The translations under genes were made by a program, and so were the position numbers. A stretch of 64,000 nt of DNA from Flavivirga amylovorans (lineage in GTDB: Bacteria; Bacteroidota; Bacteroidia; Flavobacteriales; Flavobacteriaceae): the NCBI RefSeq assembly GCF_030540875.1, contig NZ_JAUOEM010000005.1, positions 248,001-312,000 on the forward strand, written 5' to 3'. Under the pieces are notes generated by a model. That model searched no databases, was not told where the DNA came from, and saw only the letters and a program-made list of their open reading frames with translations. This document shows, piece after piece, positions 9,304-18,745 of this stretch (within the stretch, counting starts at the first letter, position 1; every line of letters begins with the position of its first letter).

Positions 9304-11871
9304 ATGGCAGAAGGAGAAAAATTGATCCCTATTAATATTGAAGATGAGATGAAATCGGCATACATTGATTATTCAATGTCAGTCATTGTGTCACGTGCTT
9401 TACCAGATGTAAGAGATGGTTTAAAGCCAGTTCATAGACGTGTCCTTTATGGTATGCATGAACTAGGTGTTAGAGCAAGTTCGGCACATAAAAAATCCGC
9501 AAGAATAGTTGGTGAAGTTTTAGGTAAGTACCATCCTCATGGCGATACATCTGTTTACGATGCTATGGTGCGTATGGCTCAAGAGTGGAGTTTGCGTTAC
9601 ATGCTAGTTGATGGGCAAGGGAATTTTGGTTCTATAGATGGCGATAGCCCAGCAGCAATGCGTTATACAGAAGCACGTATGCGTAAAATATCCGAGGATA
9701 TGTTAGCTGACATAGAAAAGGAAACTGTAGATCATAAATTAAATTTTGATGATACATTACATGAGCCTACTGTTTTACCTACCCGTATACCAGGTCTTTT
9801 AGTTAATGGAGCATCTGGTATTGCCGTAGGTATGGCTACGAACATGCCACCGCACAATTTAACAGAAGTGGTTAATGGTACGATAGCTTATATTGAGAAT
9901 AGTGATATTGAAATAGATGAGCTAATTACGCATATTAAAGCTCCAGATTTTCCAACTGGAGGAACTATTTATGGTTATGATGGAGTAAAGGAAGCATTCC
10001 ATACTGGTCGTGGACGAATTGTCATGCGTGCCAAGGCGAATATAGAAGAAGTTCAAGGTCGTGAGTGCATCATCGTAGATGAAATACCTTACCAAGTTAA
10101 TAAGGCAGACATGATTAAAAAAACTGCTGACTTGGTAAATGATAAAAAACTAGAAGGCATTGCGACTATTCGCGATGAATCTGATAGAAACGGTATGCGT
10201 ATTGTGTATGTTTTAAAGCGTGACGCAATTCCGAATATCGTATTAAATAAACTATTTAAGTACACAGCATTACAATCATCTTTTAGTGTTAATAATATTG
10301 CATTAGTTAATGGTCGTCCGCAGCTTCTAAATTTAAAAGAACTCATTCATTATTTTGTTGAACACAGACATGAAGTGGTTGTAAGACGTACAACTTATGA
10401 GTTACGCAAAGCGGAAGAGCGCGCACATATTTTAGAAGGTTTAATAATTGCATCAGACAATATTGATGAAGTTATTGCAATAATTAGAGCATCTTCTAAT
10501 GCAGATGAGGCTAGAGAGAACTTAATAAAACGTTTTGAACTTTCCGAAATTCAAGCTAAAGCTATAGTTGAAATGAGACTACGTCAGCTTACTGGTCTAG
10601 AGCAAGATAAGTTGCGTTCGGAATATGAAGAAATCATGAAGACTATTGAAGACTTAAAGGATATCTTGGAGAGAAAAGACCGTAGAATGGATATTATTAA
10701 GGAGGAGTTGGAAGTGGTAAGAGATAAGTATGGAGATGAGCGTCGTTCGACTATTGAGTACGCAGGTGGTGATTTAAGTATTGAAGATATGATCCCTAAT
10801 GAGAAAGTGGTCATTACCATTTCTCATGCGGGCTATATTAAGCGTACATCACTTACAGAATATAAAACACAAAATAGAGGAGGTGTTGGTCAAAAAGCAT
10901 CTACTACCAGAAATGAAGATTTCTTAGAACATTTATTTGTTGGGACTAATCATCAATATATGTTATTCTTTACTCAAAAAGGAAAATGTTTCTGGATGCG
11001 TGTTTATGAAATTCCTGAGGGAAGTAAGACCTCGAAAGGACGAGCGATTCAGAACTTAATAAATATTGAGCAAGATGATAAAGTGATGGCTTTCATTTGT
11101 ACTCAAGATTTAAAAGATGAGGATTATATTAATAGTCATTATGTTATTATGGCTACTAAAAATGGTCAAGTTAAGAAGACGTCTTTGGAGCAATATTCTC
11201 GTCCAAGAACAAATGGTATTAATGCCATTACTATTAAAGAAGATGATGTTCTTTTAGAAGCTAAATTAACAACTGGTACCAGTCAAGTCATGTTGGCATT
11301 AAAATCAGGAAAAGCAATTCGTTTTGAAGAGGCAAAAACAAGACCTATGGGACGAGGTGCTTCTGGTGTGAGAGGTATTAGACTAGCAAATGATAAAGAC
11401 GAAGTTATTGGTATGGTGACCATTGAAAACCCTCAAGAAGAATCTGTATTGGTTGTTTCTGAGAATGGTTATGGTAAACGTACCTATATTGATGATCCAG
11501 AAGATGGAGAGCCAGTATATAGAATTACTAATAGAGGAGGAAAAGGTGTTAAAACCATTTCTATTACAGAGAAAACAGGAAATTTAGTCGCTATAAAAAG
11601 CGTAACAGATAATGATGATTTAATGATTATTAATAAATCTGGTATTGCTATTCGTATGGTTATAGCGGATTTACGAGTTATGGGGAGAGCTACTCAAGGT
11701 GTTAAGCTAATCAATTTAAAAGGGAATGATTCTATTGCAGCAGTTGCAAAAGTAATGCATGAAGAAGATGACCTTGAAGATTCTGAAATTGTTGATGAGA
11801 ATGTTAATGATATAGAAGATGGCACAACTCTTGATAATAGTGCAGAAGATGATCAAACCGAAAACAATTAA
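9304..11871 (+). CDS. gyrA: DNA gyrase subunit A
   Basis: 855 aa. The N-terminal breakage-reunion domain shows [20 protein letters not shown] and the catalytic Tyr at residue 121 (AMRYTEARM). The quinolone-determining segment HGDTSVYD carries Thr82 at the position of E. coli Ser83 and keeps the Asp of position 87. The C-terminal half has the six-bladed DNA-wrapping repeats, including the GyrA-box-like [10 protein letters not shown], which supports gyrase rather than topoisomerase IV. An acidic tail ends the protein. It introduces negative supercoils together with GyrB, which is not in this window. The TPR gene follows after only 13 bp. Confidence 0.96.
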   Translation: MAEGEKLIPINIEDEMKSAYIDYSMSVIVSRALPDVRDGLKPVHRRVLYGMHELGVRASSAHKKSARIVGEVLGKYHPHGDTSVYDAMVRMAQEWSLRYMLVDGQGNFGSIDGDSPAAMRYTEARMRKISEDMLADIEKETVDHKLNFDDTLHEPTVLPTRIPGLLVNGASGIAVGMATNMPPHNLTEVVNGTIAYIENSDIEIDELITHIKAPDFPTGGTIYGYDGVKEAFHTGRGRIVMRAKANIEEVQGRECIIVDEIPYQVNKADMIKKTADLVNDKKLEGIATIRDESDRNGMRIVYVLKRDAIPNIVLNKLFKYTALQSSFSVNNIALVNGRPQLLNLKELIHYFVEHRHEVVVRRTTYELRKAEERAHILEGLIIASDNIDEVIAIIRASSNADEARENLIKRFELSEIQAKAIVEMRLRQLTGLEQDKLRSEYEEIMKTIEDLKDILERKDRRMDIIKEELEVVRDKYGDERRSTIEYAGGDLSIEDMIPNEKVVITISHAGYIKRTSLTEYKTQNRGGVGQKASTTRNEDFLEHLFVGTNHQYMLFFTQKGKCFWMRVYEIPEGSKTSKGRAIQNLINIEQDDKVMAFICTQDLKDEDYINSHYVIMATKNGQVKKTSLEQYSRPRTNGINAITIKEDDVLLEAKLTTGTSQVMLALKSGKAIRFEEAKTRPMGRGASGVRGIRLANDKDEVIGMVTIENPQEESVLVVSENGYGKRTYIDDPEDGEPVYRITNRGGKGVKTISITEKTGNLVAIKSVTDNDDLMIINKSGIAIRMVIADLRVMGRATQGVKLINLKGNDSIAAVAKVMHEEDDLEDSEIVDENVNDIEDGTTLDNSAEDDQTENN

Positions 11872-11884
11872 AATATTTTATAAA

Positions 11885-13144
11885 ATGAAAAAACAGTTAG
11901 TTATAGCTTTAGCTCTTTCTGTAAGTGCGTTTACATATGCACAAAAAAAAGAATTGAAAACAGCGGAAAAAGCTATTAAAGGAACAAATTATGCCGAAGC
12001 AAAGACAGCTTTAAAACAAGCAGAGGCATTAATGTCTAGTATGGATGATAAAATGAAATCAAAGTTTTATTATTTAAGTGGTAAAGCTTTGTATGCAGGA
12101 GGTAAAGGTTCTTTGCCCGATACAGATTTAGCTTTAGTTAATTTGAACAAAGTTGAAGTTGGATATTCAGCTGAAGTCAATCTACTAAAACAAGATATAG
12201 CAAATGCATTGTTGGTAAAAGGGAATAAGGCTTATGAGAAAAAAAATTATTCTGATGCGTCTGTGTTTTTTGAAAAATCCTATAGAGTAACAGAAAGAGA
12301 CACCGTATTTCTTTATTATGCAGCAGCAACAGCGGTTAACGTGAGTGAGTATGATAGGGCTTTAGGGCTTTATGAAGAGCTTAAAAAATTAGGTTATACT
12401 GGTATTTCCACACAGTATTATGCGACTAGTGTTGAAACACAAAAAGAAGAAGCATTTAATAGTAAAGAAATGCGTGATATATCTGTTAAAGCTAAAACTC
12501 ATATTAAGCCAACTGAGCGTATATCAGAATCAAAAAAACCTGAGATTGTAAAAAATGTTGCTCTTATATATGTTAACAGGGGTGATAATGAAAAAGCAAT
12601 AGCGGCTATGAAAGAAGCAAGAGCTGAGAGCCCTAATGATGTAAATCTAATATTATCGGAAGCGAATGTTCATTATAAAATGGGTAATACTGAAGAGTTT
12701 AAAAAATTATTAGAGAAGGCAACACAAATGGATCCTAATAATCCTGAGTTACAATATAATCTAGGGGTTATAGCAGCAGAATCTAAACAAACAAAAGAAG
12801 CGAAGCAATATTATGAAAAAGCCATTGAGCTGGATCCAAAATATATAAATGCCTATATAAATTTATCTGCTTTAGTTTTAAATAATGAAGAAGCAATAAT
12901 TAAGGAAATGAATGGCTTGGGAACTTCCAGAGCTGATAATAAGCGCTATGATGAGTTAAGAACTCAACGCCAAAACCTTTATAGAGAAGCAATACCTTAT
13001 TTGACTAAAGCGATTGAAATTGATTCAAAAAGTATTAGTGCTGCTAAAACATTAATGAATATTTATAGTATTCTTGGAGAAACAGATAAGTATAAAAGTA
13101 TGAAAGAAAAAGTTGCCGCTCTAGAAGGAGCTGATGCTAACTAA
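11885..13144 (+). CDS. Exported tetratricopeptide repeat protein
   Basis: 419 aa from the ATG at 11885. An upstream ATG at 11819 would overlap gyrA and remove the clear signal peptide MKKQLVIALALSVSAFTYAQ, so 11885 is preferred. After the signal peptide come several TPR-like units, best seen at about residues 275-345 (NVHYKMGNTEEFKKLLEKA, then LQYNLGVIAAESKQTKEAKQ) and near the end (REAIPYLTKAIEIDSKS). TPR proteins build protein complexes; the partner is unknown. It is placed 13 bp after gyrA in the same direction, and this gyrA-TPR pairing is probably co-transcribed. Confidence 0.88.
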   Translation: MKKQLVIALALSVSAFTYAQKKELKTAEKAIKGTNYAEAKTALKQAEALMSSMDDKMKSKFYYLSGKALYAGGKGSLPDTDLALVNLNKVEVGYSAEVNLLKQDIANALLVKGNKAYEKKNYSDASVFFEKSYRVTERDTVFLYYAAATAVNVSEYDRALGLYEELKKLGYTGISTQYYATSVETQKEEAFNSKEMRDISVKAKTHIKPTERISESKKPEIVKNVALIYVNRGDNEKAIAAMKEARAESPNDVNLILSEANVHYKMGNTEEFKKLLEKATQMDPNNPELQYNLGVIAAESKQTKEAKQYYEKAIELDPKYINAYINLSALVLNNEEAIIKEMNGLGTSRADNKRYDELRTQRQNLYREAIPYLTKAIEIDSKSISAAKTLMNIYSILGETDKYKSMKEKVAALEGADAN

Positions 13145-13169
13145 TCTGAAACTACTTAATTGACAAATA

Positions 13170-13202
13170 AAAAAAGGAGCAAACTTAATTTGCTCCTTTT
13201 TT
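13170..13202. terminator. Bidirectional Rho-independent terminator
   Basis: A 14-bp perfect stem (AAAAAAGGAGCAAA / TTTGCTCCTTTTTT) with loop CTTAA lies between the convergent TPR and NlpC/P60 genes. Confidence 0.88.
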
Positions 13203-13203
13203 A

Positions 13204-13953
13204 TTAGATTATTTTTTTAATGACACGTAGTTTATGTGTATGTGTCTTTTTGTCAACATTATAAATACCCGAGTGGTCTAACCGATCAATTCTAACTTTA
13301 CCATGAGCATGTATTATATAGTTATCTTTCATAATGATACCTACATGCGTTATAATACCTTCATTGTTGTCAAAAAATGCTAAATCTCCAGGTTCACTTT
13401 CTTCAATAAAGCTCAAAGCCTCTCCTTGGCTTGCTTGCTGTGACGCATCTCGTAATAACTTATACCCATTTAGTTTGTAAACCATTTGTGTAAAACCTGA
13501 GCAATCTATACCAAAAGGTGTTTTTCCGCCCCAAAGATAAGGGCAGTTTAAATATAAAAATGCCGTTTGAATGATGTTGTTTTTTGCTTTTTCCCCTTCT
13601 ATAAAATCACCCTTATGTTTATGGTTTAAAAAGGACAACCCATTTAAGGTAGCTCCCAATGTGATAGGATATAATTGACTATTGTTATCTTCAATAAACT
13701 CAACTAAATCAGCAGAGAGTCTAGGTGTTTCTTTATTTAAAGATTTATATGTTTCTTCTGGAATTTCAAGATGTTGTTTATTATCAATCCAACCCTCATA
13801 AGAATCAAATGCTAAACGAATTTTACTCCAGTTTTTGCGCTGTTCCAAGACTTTGAAAATTTCACCATATATTACTTGTGACACTAGTTCACTGGTATCT
13901 GCAGGTTCATCTCTAAGGGCAACAATGCTTAAATTACAAATTCCGTATTGCAT
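13204..13953 (-). CDS. NlpC/P60 (C40) peptidase with SH3-like domain
   Basis: 249 aa. The N-terminal bacterial SH3-like domain (about residues 1-60; LRDEPADTSELVSQVIYGE) probably targets cell wall. The C-terminal NlpC/P60 papain-like domain has the catalytic Cys151 in GIDCSGFTQMVY, the catalytic His203 in ITHVGIIM and the third polar residue in IIHAHGKV. It should cleave peptide stems of peptidoglycan, typically the gamma-D-Glu to diamino-acid bond. No signal peptide is evident at this start, so it is either cytoplasmic (recycling of muropeptides) or exported by another route. Confidence 0.9.
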   Translation of the reverse strand: MQYGICNLSIVALRDEPADTSELVSQVIYGEIFKVLEQRKNWSKIRLAFDSYEGWIDNKQHLEIPEETYKSLNKETPRLSADLVEFIEDNNSQLYPITLGATLNGLSFLNHKHKGDFIEGEKAKNNIIQTAFLYLNCPYLWGGKTPFGIDCSGFTQMVYKLNGYKLLRDASQQASQGEALSFIEESEPGDLAFFDNNEGIITHVGIIMKDNYIIHAHGKVRIDRLDHSGIYNVDKKTHTHKLRVIKKII

Positions 13954-14081
13954 AAGGTTATTATCTATTGGCTATTACTATTTGTTATTTATGCAATTAT
14001 TGATAAGAAAATTAGATTGCTGAATAAAAATTTCAAAAAAGTATTTCATAATAAATAATAACAATAAAAAATATTTAACAT

Positions 14082-15257
14082 TTAGCGCTCTATAACAATT
14101 GCAGATGCGCCACCACCTCCGTTACAAATAGCTGCTGCTCCAATTTTGGCATTGTTTTGTTCTAAGACATTTAATAATGTGATTATGATTCTAACACCAG
14201 AGCAGCCCAATGGATGTCCTAACGAAACAGCACCTCCGTTTATGTTTACATTACTATCATTTAATCCTAGAATTTTCATATTGGCCAAACCAACAACAGA
14301 GAAAGCTTCATTAAACTCAAAATAGTCTACATCACTAATTTCAATTCCAGCTTTGTTTAAAGCTTTAGGTAAGGCTTTTGCTGGAGCAGTTGTAAACCAT
14401 TCGGGTTCTTGCGCAGCGTCAGCATAACTCTTTATGGTTGCCAAAGGAGTCAAGCCTAGTTCGCTGGCCTTTTCTTTACTCATTAAAACCATAGCACCGG
14501 CACCATCATTTATAGTTGAGGCGTTAGCTGCCGTTACTGTTCCGTCTTTGGTGAATGCTGGACGTAATTGTGGAATCTTGTCCATTTTCACATTCGTAAA
14601 TTCTTCATCTATACTAACTATAAGAGGTTCTCCACGACGTTGTGGTACTTCAACAGGTACAACTTCATTATCAAATTTTCCGCTATCCCATGCGGCGGCA
14701 GAGCGGTTATAAGATTGTATTGCAAAAGCATCTTGCTCCTCTCTTGAAAATTTATATTCTGTAGCACAAGCATCTGCACAAACACCCATAGCGTTTTTAT
14801 CATAAGCATCTACCAAGCCATCTTTTTGCATGCCATCAATTAATGAAGCAGATCCAAATTTGGTACCTGTTCGAGCATGTAAATAATGAGGGATTAAACT
14901 CATATTTTCCATGCCTCCAGCAACTACAATCTCAGCGTCTCCAAGAGCGATGGTTTGAGCCGCTTGCATAACGGCCTTCATTCCAGAAGCACACACTTTA
15001 TTTATAGTAGTACATGGAACCGTATTTGGTATACCAGAATAAATAGCAGCTTGCCTAGCAGGAGCTTGACCAGTTCCAGCTTGAACTACATTACCCATTA
15101 AAACTTCTTCAACTAATTCAGGACTTAAATTTATTTTACTTAAGGCTCCTTTAATAGCGATAGCTCCAAGTTCTGGAGCCGGAATAGTGGACAAAGCACC
15201 TAAAAAACTACCTATTGGAGTTCTTGCAGCCGATACAATAACTACTTCTTTATTCAT
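14082..15257 (-). CDS. Acetyl-CoA C-acyltransferase (thiolase)
   Basis: 391 aa, standard thiolase length. The nucleophilic Cys is Cys89 in NKVCASGMKA. The active-site His lies in GHPLGCSGVRI and the second catalytic Cys in AAICNGGGGASA near the C-terminus. It catalyses either condensation of two acetyl-CoA to acetoacetyl-CoA or thiolytic cleavage of 3-ketoacyl-CoA. Without neighbouring beta-oxidation genes the direction cannot be decided from this window. Confidence 0.93.
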   Translation of the reverse strand: MNKEVVIVSAARTPIGSFLGALSTIPAPELGAIAIKGALSKINLSPELVEEVLMGNVVQAGTGQAPARQAAIYSGIPNTVPCTTINKVCASGMKAVMQAAQTIALGDAEIVVAGGMENMSLIPHYLHARTGTKFGSASLIDGMQKDGLVDAYDKNAMGVCADACATEYKFSREEQDAFAIQSYNRSAAAWDSGKFDNEVVPVEVPQRRGEPLIVSIDEEFTNVKMDKIPQLRPAFTKDGTVTAANASTINDGAGAMVLMSKEKASELGLTPLATIKSYADAAQEPEWFTTAPAKALPKALNKAGIEISDVDYFEFNEAFSVVGLANMKILGLNDSNVNINGGAVSLGHPLGCSGVRIIITLLNVLEQNNAKIGAAAICNGGGGASAIVIER

Positions 15258-15381
15258 TAATTTGATGTTTAGTTTATCTTGCGAAAATAACGATTTTTTA
15301 GTAGAAATATAAATGAATCATTTATTATAAAAATGGTGAAAGCTTATAATTTTATTACATTTGAAACCATTACGTTTTTTG

Positions 15382-17430
15382 ATGAAAGATTTTATAAATA
15401 AATTATATAAAAATCACTCCTTAATTTATAAGGGGTTATTATTTATAGCGACCACTTTTTTAATTGTCTATTTATTCCCTAAGGGAGGAAAATTTAAATA
15501 TAATTTTGAAAAAGGAAAACCTTGGCAATCAGAAAACTTATATGCACCTTTTGATTTTGCTATTAAAAAAACAGATACAGAAGTAGCCTCTGAAAAAGAT
15601 GAGTTGGTTAAGAATTCGATACTATATTTTAACTTAGATAATAGTATTGAAACTAAAATAAAGTCTTCATATAAAAATCAGTTTAAAGACATATTTTCAG
15701 ATTCTATACCTAGAACTACATATAGAAAGTTATACAAAACTGGTGAGGATATTATCTCAGAGTTATATTTATTCGGAGTTTTAAGTGAAAACTATAATTT
15801 TCCGAATGAAAGGGCTATAGTGGTACTTGATGGAAGAGTTAAAAAACAAGATGGGTTCTTTTCTAATTTGATTAGTCAGGATGCTGTTTCAAAAGTAATA
15901 GATAATACTTTGAATAAAGCTGAGTTAAGTCATTTTAAAACAGAGTTTACAGCTTTGTTTTTTGATTTAATAGAGCCCAATTTAGAGTTTAACAAATCGT
16001 TTACAGATAAAGTATTAGAAGAAGAAATTGGAAAAATAGCCTATGCTAGAGGTAGTGTCGCAAAAGAAACCTTAATAGTCTCTAAAGGAGAAGTTATTGA
16101 TGGGGAAAAATATCAGGTTTTAAAGTCTTTACAATCCGAGTACGAATCACAAGTTTGGAGTGAATCTAATTATATATGGGTGTTATTTGCATACACATTA
16201 TTGGTTGCCTTAGCCTTATTGATGTTACTTTTGTTTTTACGAAAATATAGAATACGGGTCTTTGAAAATAATACGAAAGTCACTTTCATATTCTTTAATA
16301 TTTCTTTATTAATATTTATTACAACTTTAGTTGTTAATTATGACTCTAAGTACATTTATGTTGTGCCTATTTGTATTCTACCCTTAGTATTTAAAGCTTT
16401 TTTTGACGCTAGATTAGGATTGTTTGCGCATGTGCTTACAGTTCTATTAATAGGTTTTATTGTGCCCAATAGCTATGAGTATATGTTTCTCCAAATTATA
16501 GCAGGAATCGTAACTATATTAACTGTTTCTGAATTATATAAAAGGGCTAATTTATTTATATCAGTAGGACAAATAACACTCATTTATATTATAGCATATT
16601 TTGCGTTTTTCGTAATTCATGAAGGCAGTGTAAAGACGATCAAGTGGGAAACTTTTATGTGGTTTCTTTTGAGTGGATTGGCAACTTTGTTTGTGCAGCC
16701 TTTAATATATGCTTATGAAAAGCTTTTTGGCTTAGTTTCAGATGTATCGCTTTTAGAATTATCAGATACGAATTCAAAACTGCTCAAGGAATTGTCTGAT
16801 ATAGCACCAGGAACATTTCATCATTCCTTAAATGTTGCAAATTTAGCTGAAGCATCTGCAAATGAAATTGGAGCAAATGCTATGTTAGTAAGAGTAGGGG
16901 CTTTGTATCATGATATAGGGAAAATGAAAAACCCAACGTATTTTACCGAAAATCAATCCACAGGAATCAATCCACATGATGAATTATCATCAAAAGAAAG
17001 TGCACGAATTATTACAGATCATGTTATAAATGGTATTGAAATAGCTAAGAAAAATAATTTACCAGATAGAGTTATAGATTTTATACGTACGCATCATGGC
17101 ACCAGTGTTGTTTATTACTTCTATATGCAGGAAAAAAAGGATTTTGAAGAGGTAGATAAGTTAGACTTTAGTTATCCTGGACCAAAACCGTTTAGTAAAG
17201 AAACAGCCATATTAATGATGTGCGATAGCATAGAAGCAGCTTCTAAGAGTTTAAAAGAACCTACATCTACAAAGATTGATACCTTTGTAGAAAATATAAT
17301 AAATAAGCAAATTGAAGAAGCTCAATTTTTAAATGCCAATATTACATTTAAGGAGATTGAATCCATAAAAAAAGTACTAAAGCACAAGCTTGCAAATATT
17401 TACCATTTGCGTATTGAATATCCAGAATAA
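15382..17430 (+). CDS. 7TM-HD (PgpH-like) phosphohydrolase
   Basis: 682 aa from the ATG at 15382; a TTG seven codons upstream is the alternative. One membrane segment near the N-terminus is followed by an extracytoplasmic domain (7TMR-HDED type, about residues 40-250). About seven membrane helices follow (about 255-430), then a cytoplasmic HD domain with HHSLNVANLAEASA, the HD pair in ALYHDIGKMKNP and the later THHGTS motif. PgpH family members hydrolyse c-di-AMP to pApA in Firmicutes; the same activity here is inferred from the family. The preceding 100 bp are AT-rich and presumably hold the promoter. Confidence 0.88.
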   Translation: MKDFINKLYKNHSLIYKGLLFIATTFLIVYLFPKGGKFKYNFEKGKPWQSENLYAPFDFAIKKTDTEVASEKDELVKNSILYFNLDNSIETKIKSSYKNQFKDIFSDSIPRTTYRKLYKTGEDIISELYLFGVLSENYNFPNERAIVVLDGRVKKQDGFFSNLISQDAVSKVIDNTLNKAELSHFKTEFTALFFDLIEPNLEFNKSFTDKVLEEEIGKIAYARGSVAKETLIVSKGEVIDGEKYQVLKSLQSEYESQVWSESNYIWVLFAYTLLVALALLMLLLFLRKYRIRVFENNTKVTFIFFNISLLIFITTLVVNYDSKYIYVVPICILPLVFKAFFDARLGLFAHVLTVLLIGFIVPNSYEYMFLQIIAGIVTILTVSELYKRANLFISVGQITLIYIIAYFAFFVIHEGSVKTIKWETFMWFLLSGLATLFVQPLIYAYEKLFGLVSDVSLLELSDTNSKLLKELSDIAPGTFHHSLNVANLAEASANEIGANAMLVRVGALYHDIGKMKNPTYFTENQSTGINPHDELSSKESARIITDHVINGIEIAKKNNLPDRVIDFIRTHHGTSVVYYFYMQEKKDFEEVDKLDFSYPGPKPFSKETAILMMCDSIEAASKSLKEPTSTKIDTFVENIINKQIEEAQFLNANITFKEIESIKKVLKHKLANIYHLRIEYPE

Positions 17431-17527
17431 AAATTATAAAAAAGTAAATAAAATAGTTGCGTTATATCTAAGTATCTAGTACATTTGCAACCGCAATTTT
17501 ATTGCAACGTTCTTAATAAAAAGAATT

Positions 17528-17616
17528 GGAGAGGTGCCTGAGTGGCCGAAAGGAGCGGTTTGCTAAATCGTCGTACCTAGAAATAGGTACCCAGGGTTCG
17601 AATCCCTGTCTCTCCG
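17528..17616 (+). tRNA. tRNA-Ser (GCU anticodon)
   Basis: An 89-nt class II tRNA. Acceptor stem GGAGAGG pairs with TCTCTCC, the anticodon loop is TTGCTAA with GCT at 17562-17564, and the T-arm GGGTTCGAATCCC is present. The long variable arm is built on TACCTAGAAATAGGTA. CCA is not encoded. Confidence 0.96.
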
Positions 17617-17635
17617 CAAAGTAAGATAACCAATT

Positions 17636-17710
17636 CGGGGTGTAGCGTAGCCCGGTTATCGCGCCGCGTTTGGGACGCGGAGGTCGCAGGTTCGAATCCT
17701 GCCACCCCGA
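17636..17710 (+). tRNA. tRNA-Pro (UGG anticodon)
   Basis: 75 nt. Acceptor CGGGGTG pairs with CACCCCG, the anticodon stem is CCGCG/CGCGG, the loop is TTTGGGA with TGG at 17671-17673, and the T-arm is CAGGTTCGAATCCTG. It is cotranscribed with the tRNA-Ser gene 19 bp upstream. Confidence 0.96.
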
Positions 17711-17735
17711 CGAACCTAGAAATAGGTCACAACAA

Positions 17736-17770
17736 AACACTGTTAATCGTATGATTATCAGTGTTTTTTG
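17736..17770 (+). terminator. Terminator of the tRNA pair
   Basis: A 13-bp stem with one mismatch (AACACTGTTAATC / GATTATCAGTGTT) and loop GTAT, followed by a T-rich run. Confidence 0.8.
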
Positions 17771-17863
17771 TTTTTACACATTTTTTTTGATGCCAAATGA
17801 AACCATTTAAAACCATATAAAAGGTGTGCAATGTTTCACTAAAAATGTACTAACTTTATGGAG

Positions 17864-17917
17864 CTTTGAAGCATGATTTGACTTTCGTCTTTACAAATTA
17901 TTGTTTAACCAAAGTCA
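17864..17917 (+). repeat. Left copy of ~54-bp direct repeat flanking the island
   Basis: By eye, 51 of 54 bases match the segment at 25366-25419 (starts CTTTGAAGCATGATTTGACT, ends TTTAACCAAAGTCA). The right copy is directly followed by the start of a tyrosine recombinase-like reading frame, so the repeat looks like the leader of such a gene. Here the gene start has been replaced by a GNAT fragment. Confidence 0.75.
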
Positions 17918-18037
17918 CCTCTTCCTGAATACAGAGGTCGGCATATTGTAAAAACCATATATGAATATGCTATTCCAGAGCTTAAGAAACAAGGAGTTAT
18001 CAAATGTTCTTTGGAGGTGATTAAAGAGAATGTTTAA
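17918..18037 (+). pseudogene. Fragment of a GNAT N-acetyltransferase
   Basis: About 39 codons in one frame read as the C-terminal half of a GNAT fold: EYRGRHIVKTIYEYAIPELK, then SLEVIKENV, matching the usual motif A (RGxGxG, here degenerate as RGRHIV) and the LEVxxxN strand. No start codon exists and a stop follows at 18035-18037. It is a broken remnant without function. Confidence 0.5.
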
Positions 18038-18170
18038 GTTTACAACGAGGACATCGGTTACCTATTGGGATGCCAAATCGAAGAAAACGACCTCCAGGTC
18101 ACCTGAAGGTAAGGAATTGAACCATTATTTGGATCAAGTATATACCAAATTACTATTACGTCATAAATAG
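18030..18170 (+). pseudogene. Fragment of tyrosine recombinase, arm-binding region
   Basis: 46 codons from an ATG: FTTRTSVTYWDAKSKKTTSR, then EGKELNHYLDQVYTKL. This matches the N-terminal arm-binding domain of Bacteroidetes tyrosine integrases, which have a strand, 'xxWdxKxxRxxG', then 'ExxxxNxxLdxixxki'. It stops at 18168-18170, before the SAM-like and catalytic domains. Together with the leader repeat it suggests a decayed mobile element. Confidence 0.5.
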
Positions 18171-18206
18171 CTATCTTATGATTTTGAGCTAGTTACATAT
18201 AAAAAA

Positions 18207-18650
18207 AATTAAAGCTAGGTTCCTCGGGCAAGACGCATTATTACAAAAAGGTTTTAGAATAGGAAAAGGAAAATTAGGTGCTTCTGGTGTTGTTCTAAAT
18301 TATAAAAACGTAGCTTTTCCTAGAGGTGCAACTGTTAAGGACCATGAGCAGGGTGGTGAAGGTAAAATAGCTCCAATGGTTTGGCAAACTAACGATTGTT
18401 TATGCAGGCCATACTTGGTGATATTCCGAAAGAGTACCAATTAAAAGTACAAAATAGGATTATAGACAAATTTATTGATATTGTTAGCAAACGAGGTGTG
18501 TTAATGTTGTCTGCCCAAGTATTTTGGCAGACAAATCAAACCACTCATCCCAATTTTGGAAAAGCCTTTTTCGAAACAAATAAATTCATAATAGAATATA
18601 GTAATATTATTTTCAATATATGTGGGGTAATGACCAATTTGTTATACTAA
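18207..18650 (+). pseudogene. Degraded alpha-L-fucosidase-like (GH29-type) C-terminal region
   Basis: Two reading frames together resemble the C-terminal half of the GH29 catalytic domain. The first reads GASGVVLNYKNVAFPRGATV, then KIAPMVWQTNDC. After a frameshift near 18390-18400 the second continues KEYQLKVQNRIIDKFIDIVS, then KRGVLMLSAQ. The WQT and DIVSKxGxLML motifs are typical of GH29. The N-terminal half, with its nucleophile, is absent. The remnant directly precedes an intact GH29 gene, so it is probably a decayed second copy. Confidence 0.45.
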
Positions 18651-18745
18651 TATGATATAATAGACACCAATAACATTCACTTATCATAGATAACTTTGGA
18701 GTTTTAGAGAACCTTATAGTACTTAAAAAAAAATTAACCATTTAT

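Noticed and set aside
17513-17740. Open frame of 75 codons on the minus strand over the tRNA genes
   Set aside because: It is entirely antisense to two good tRNAs.
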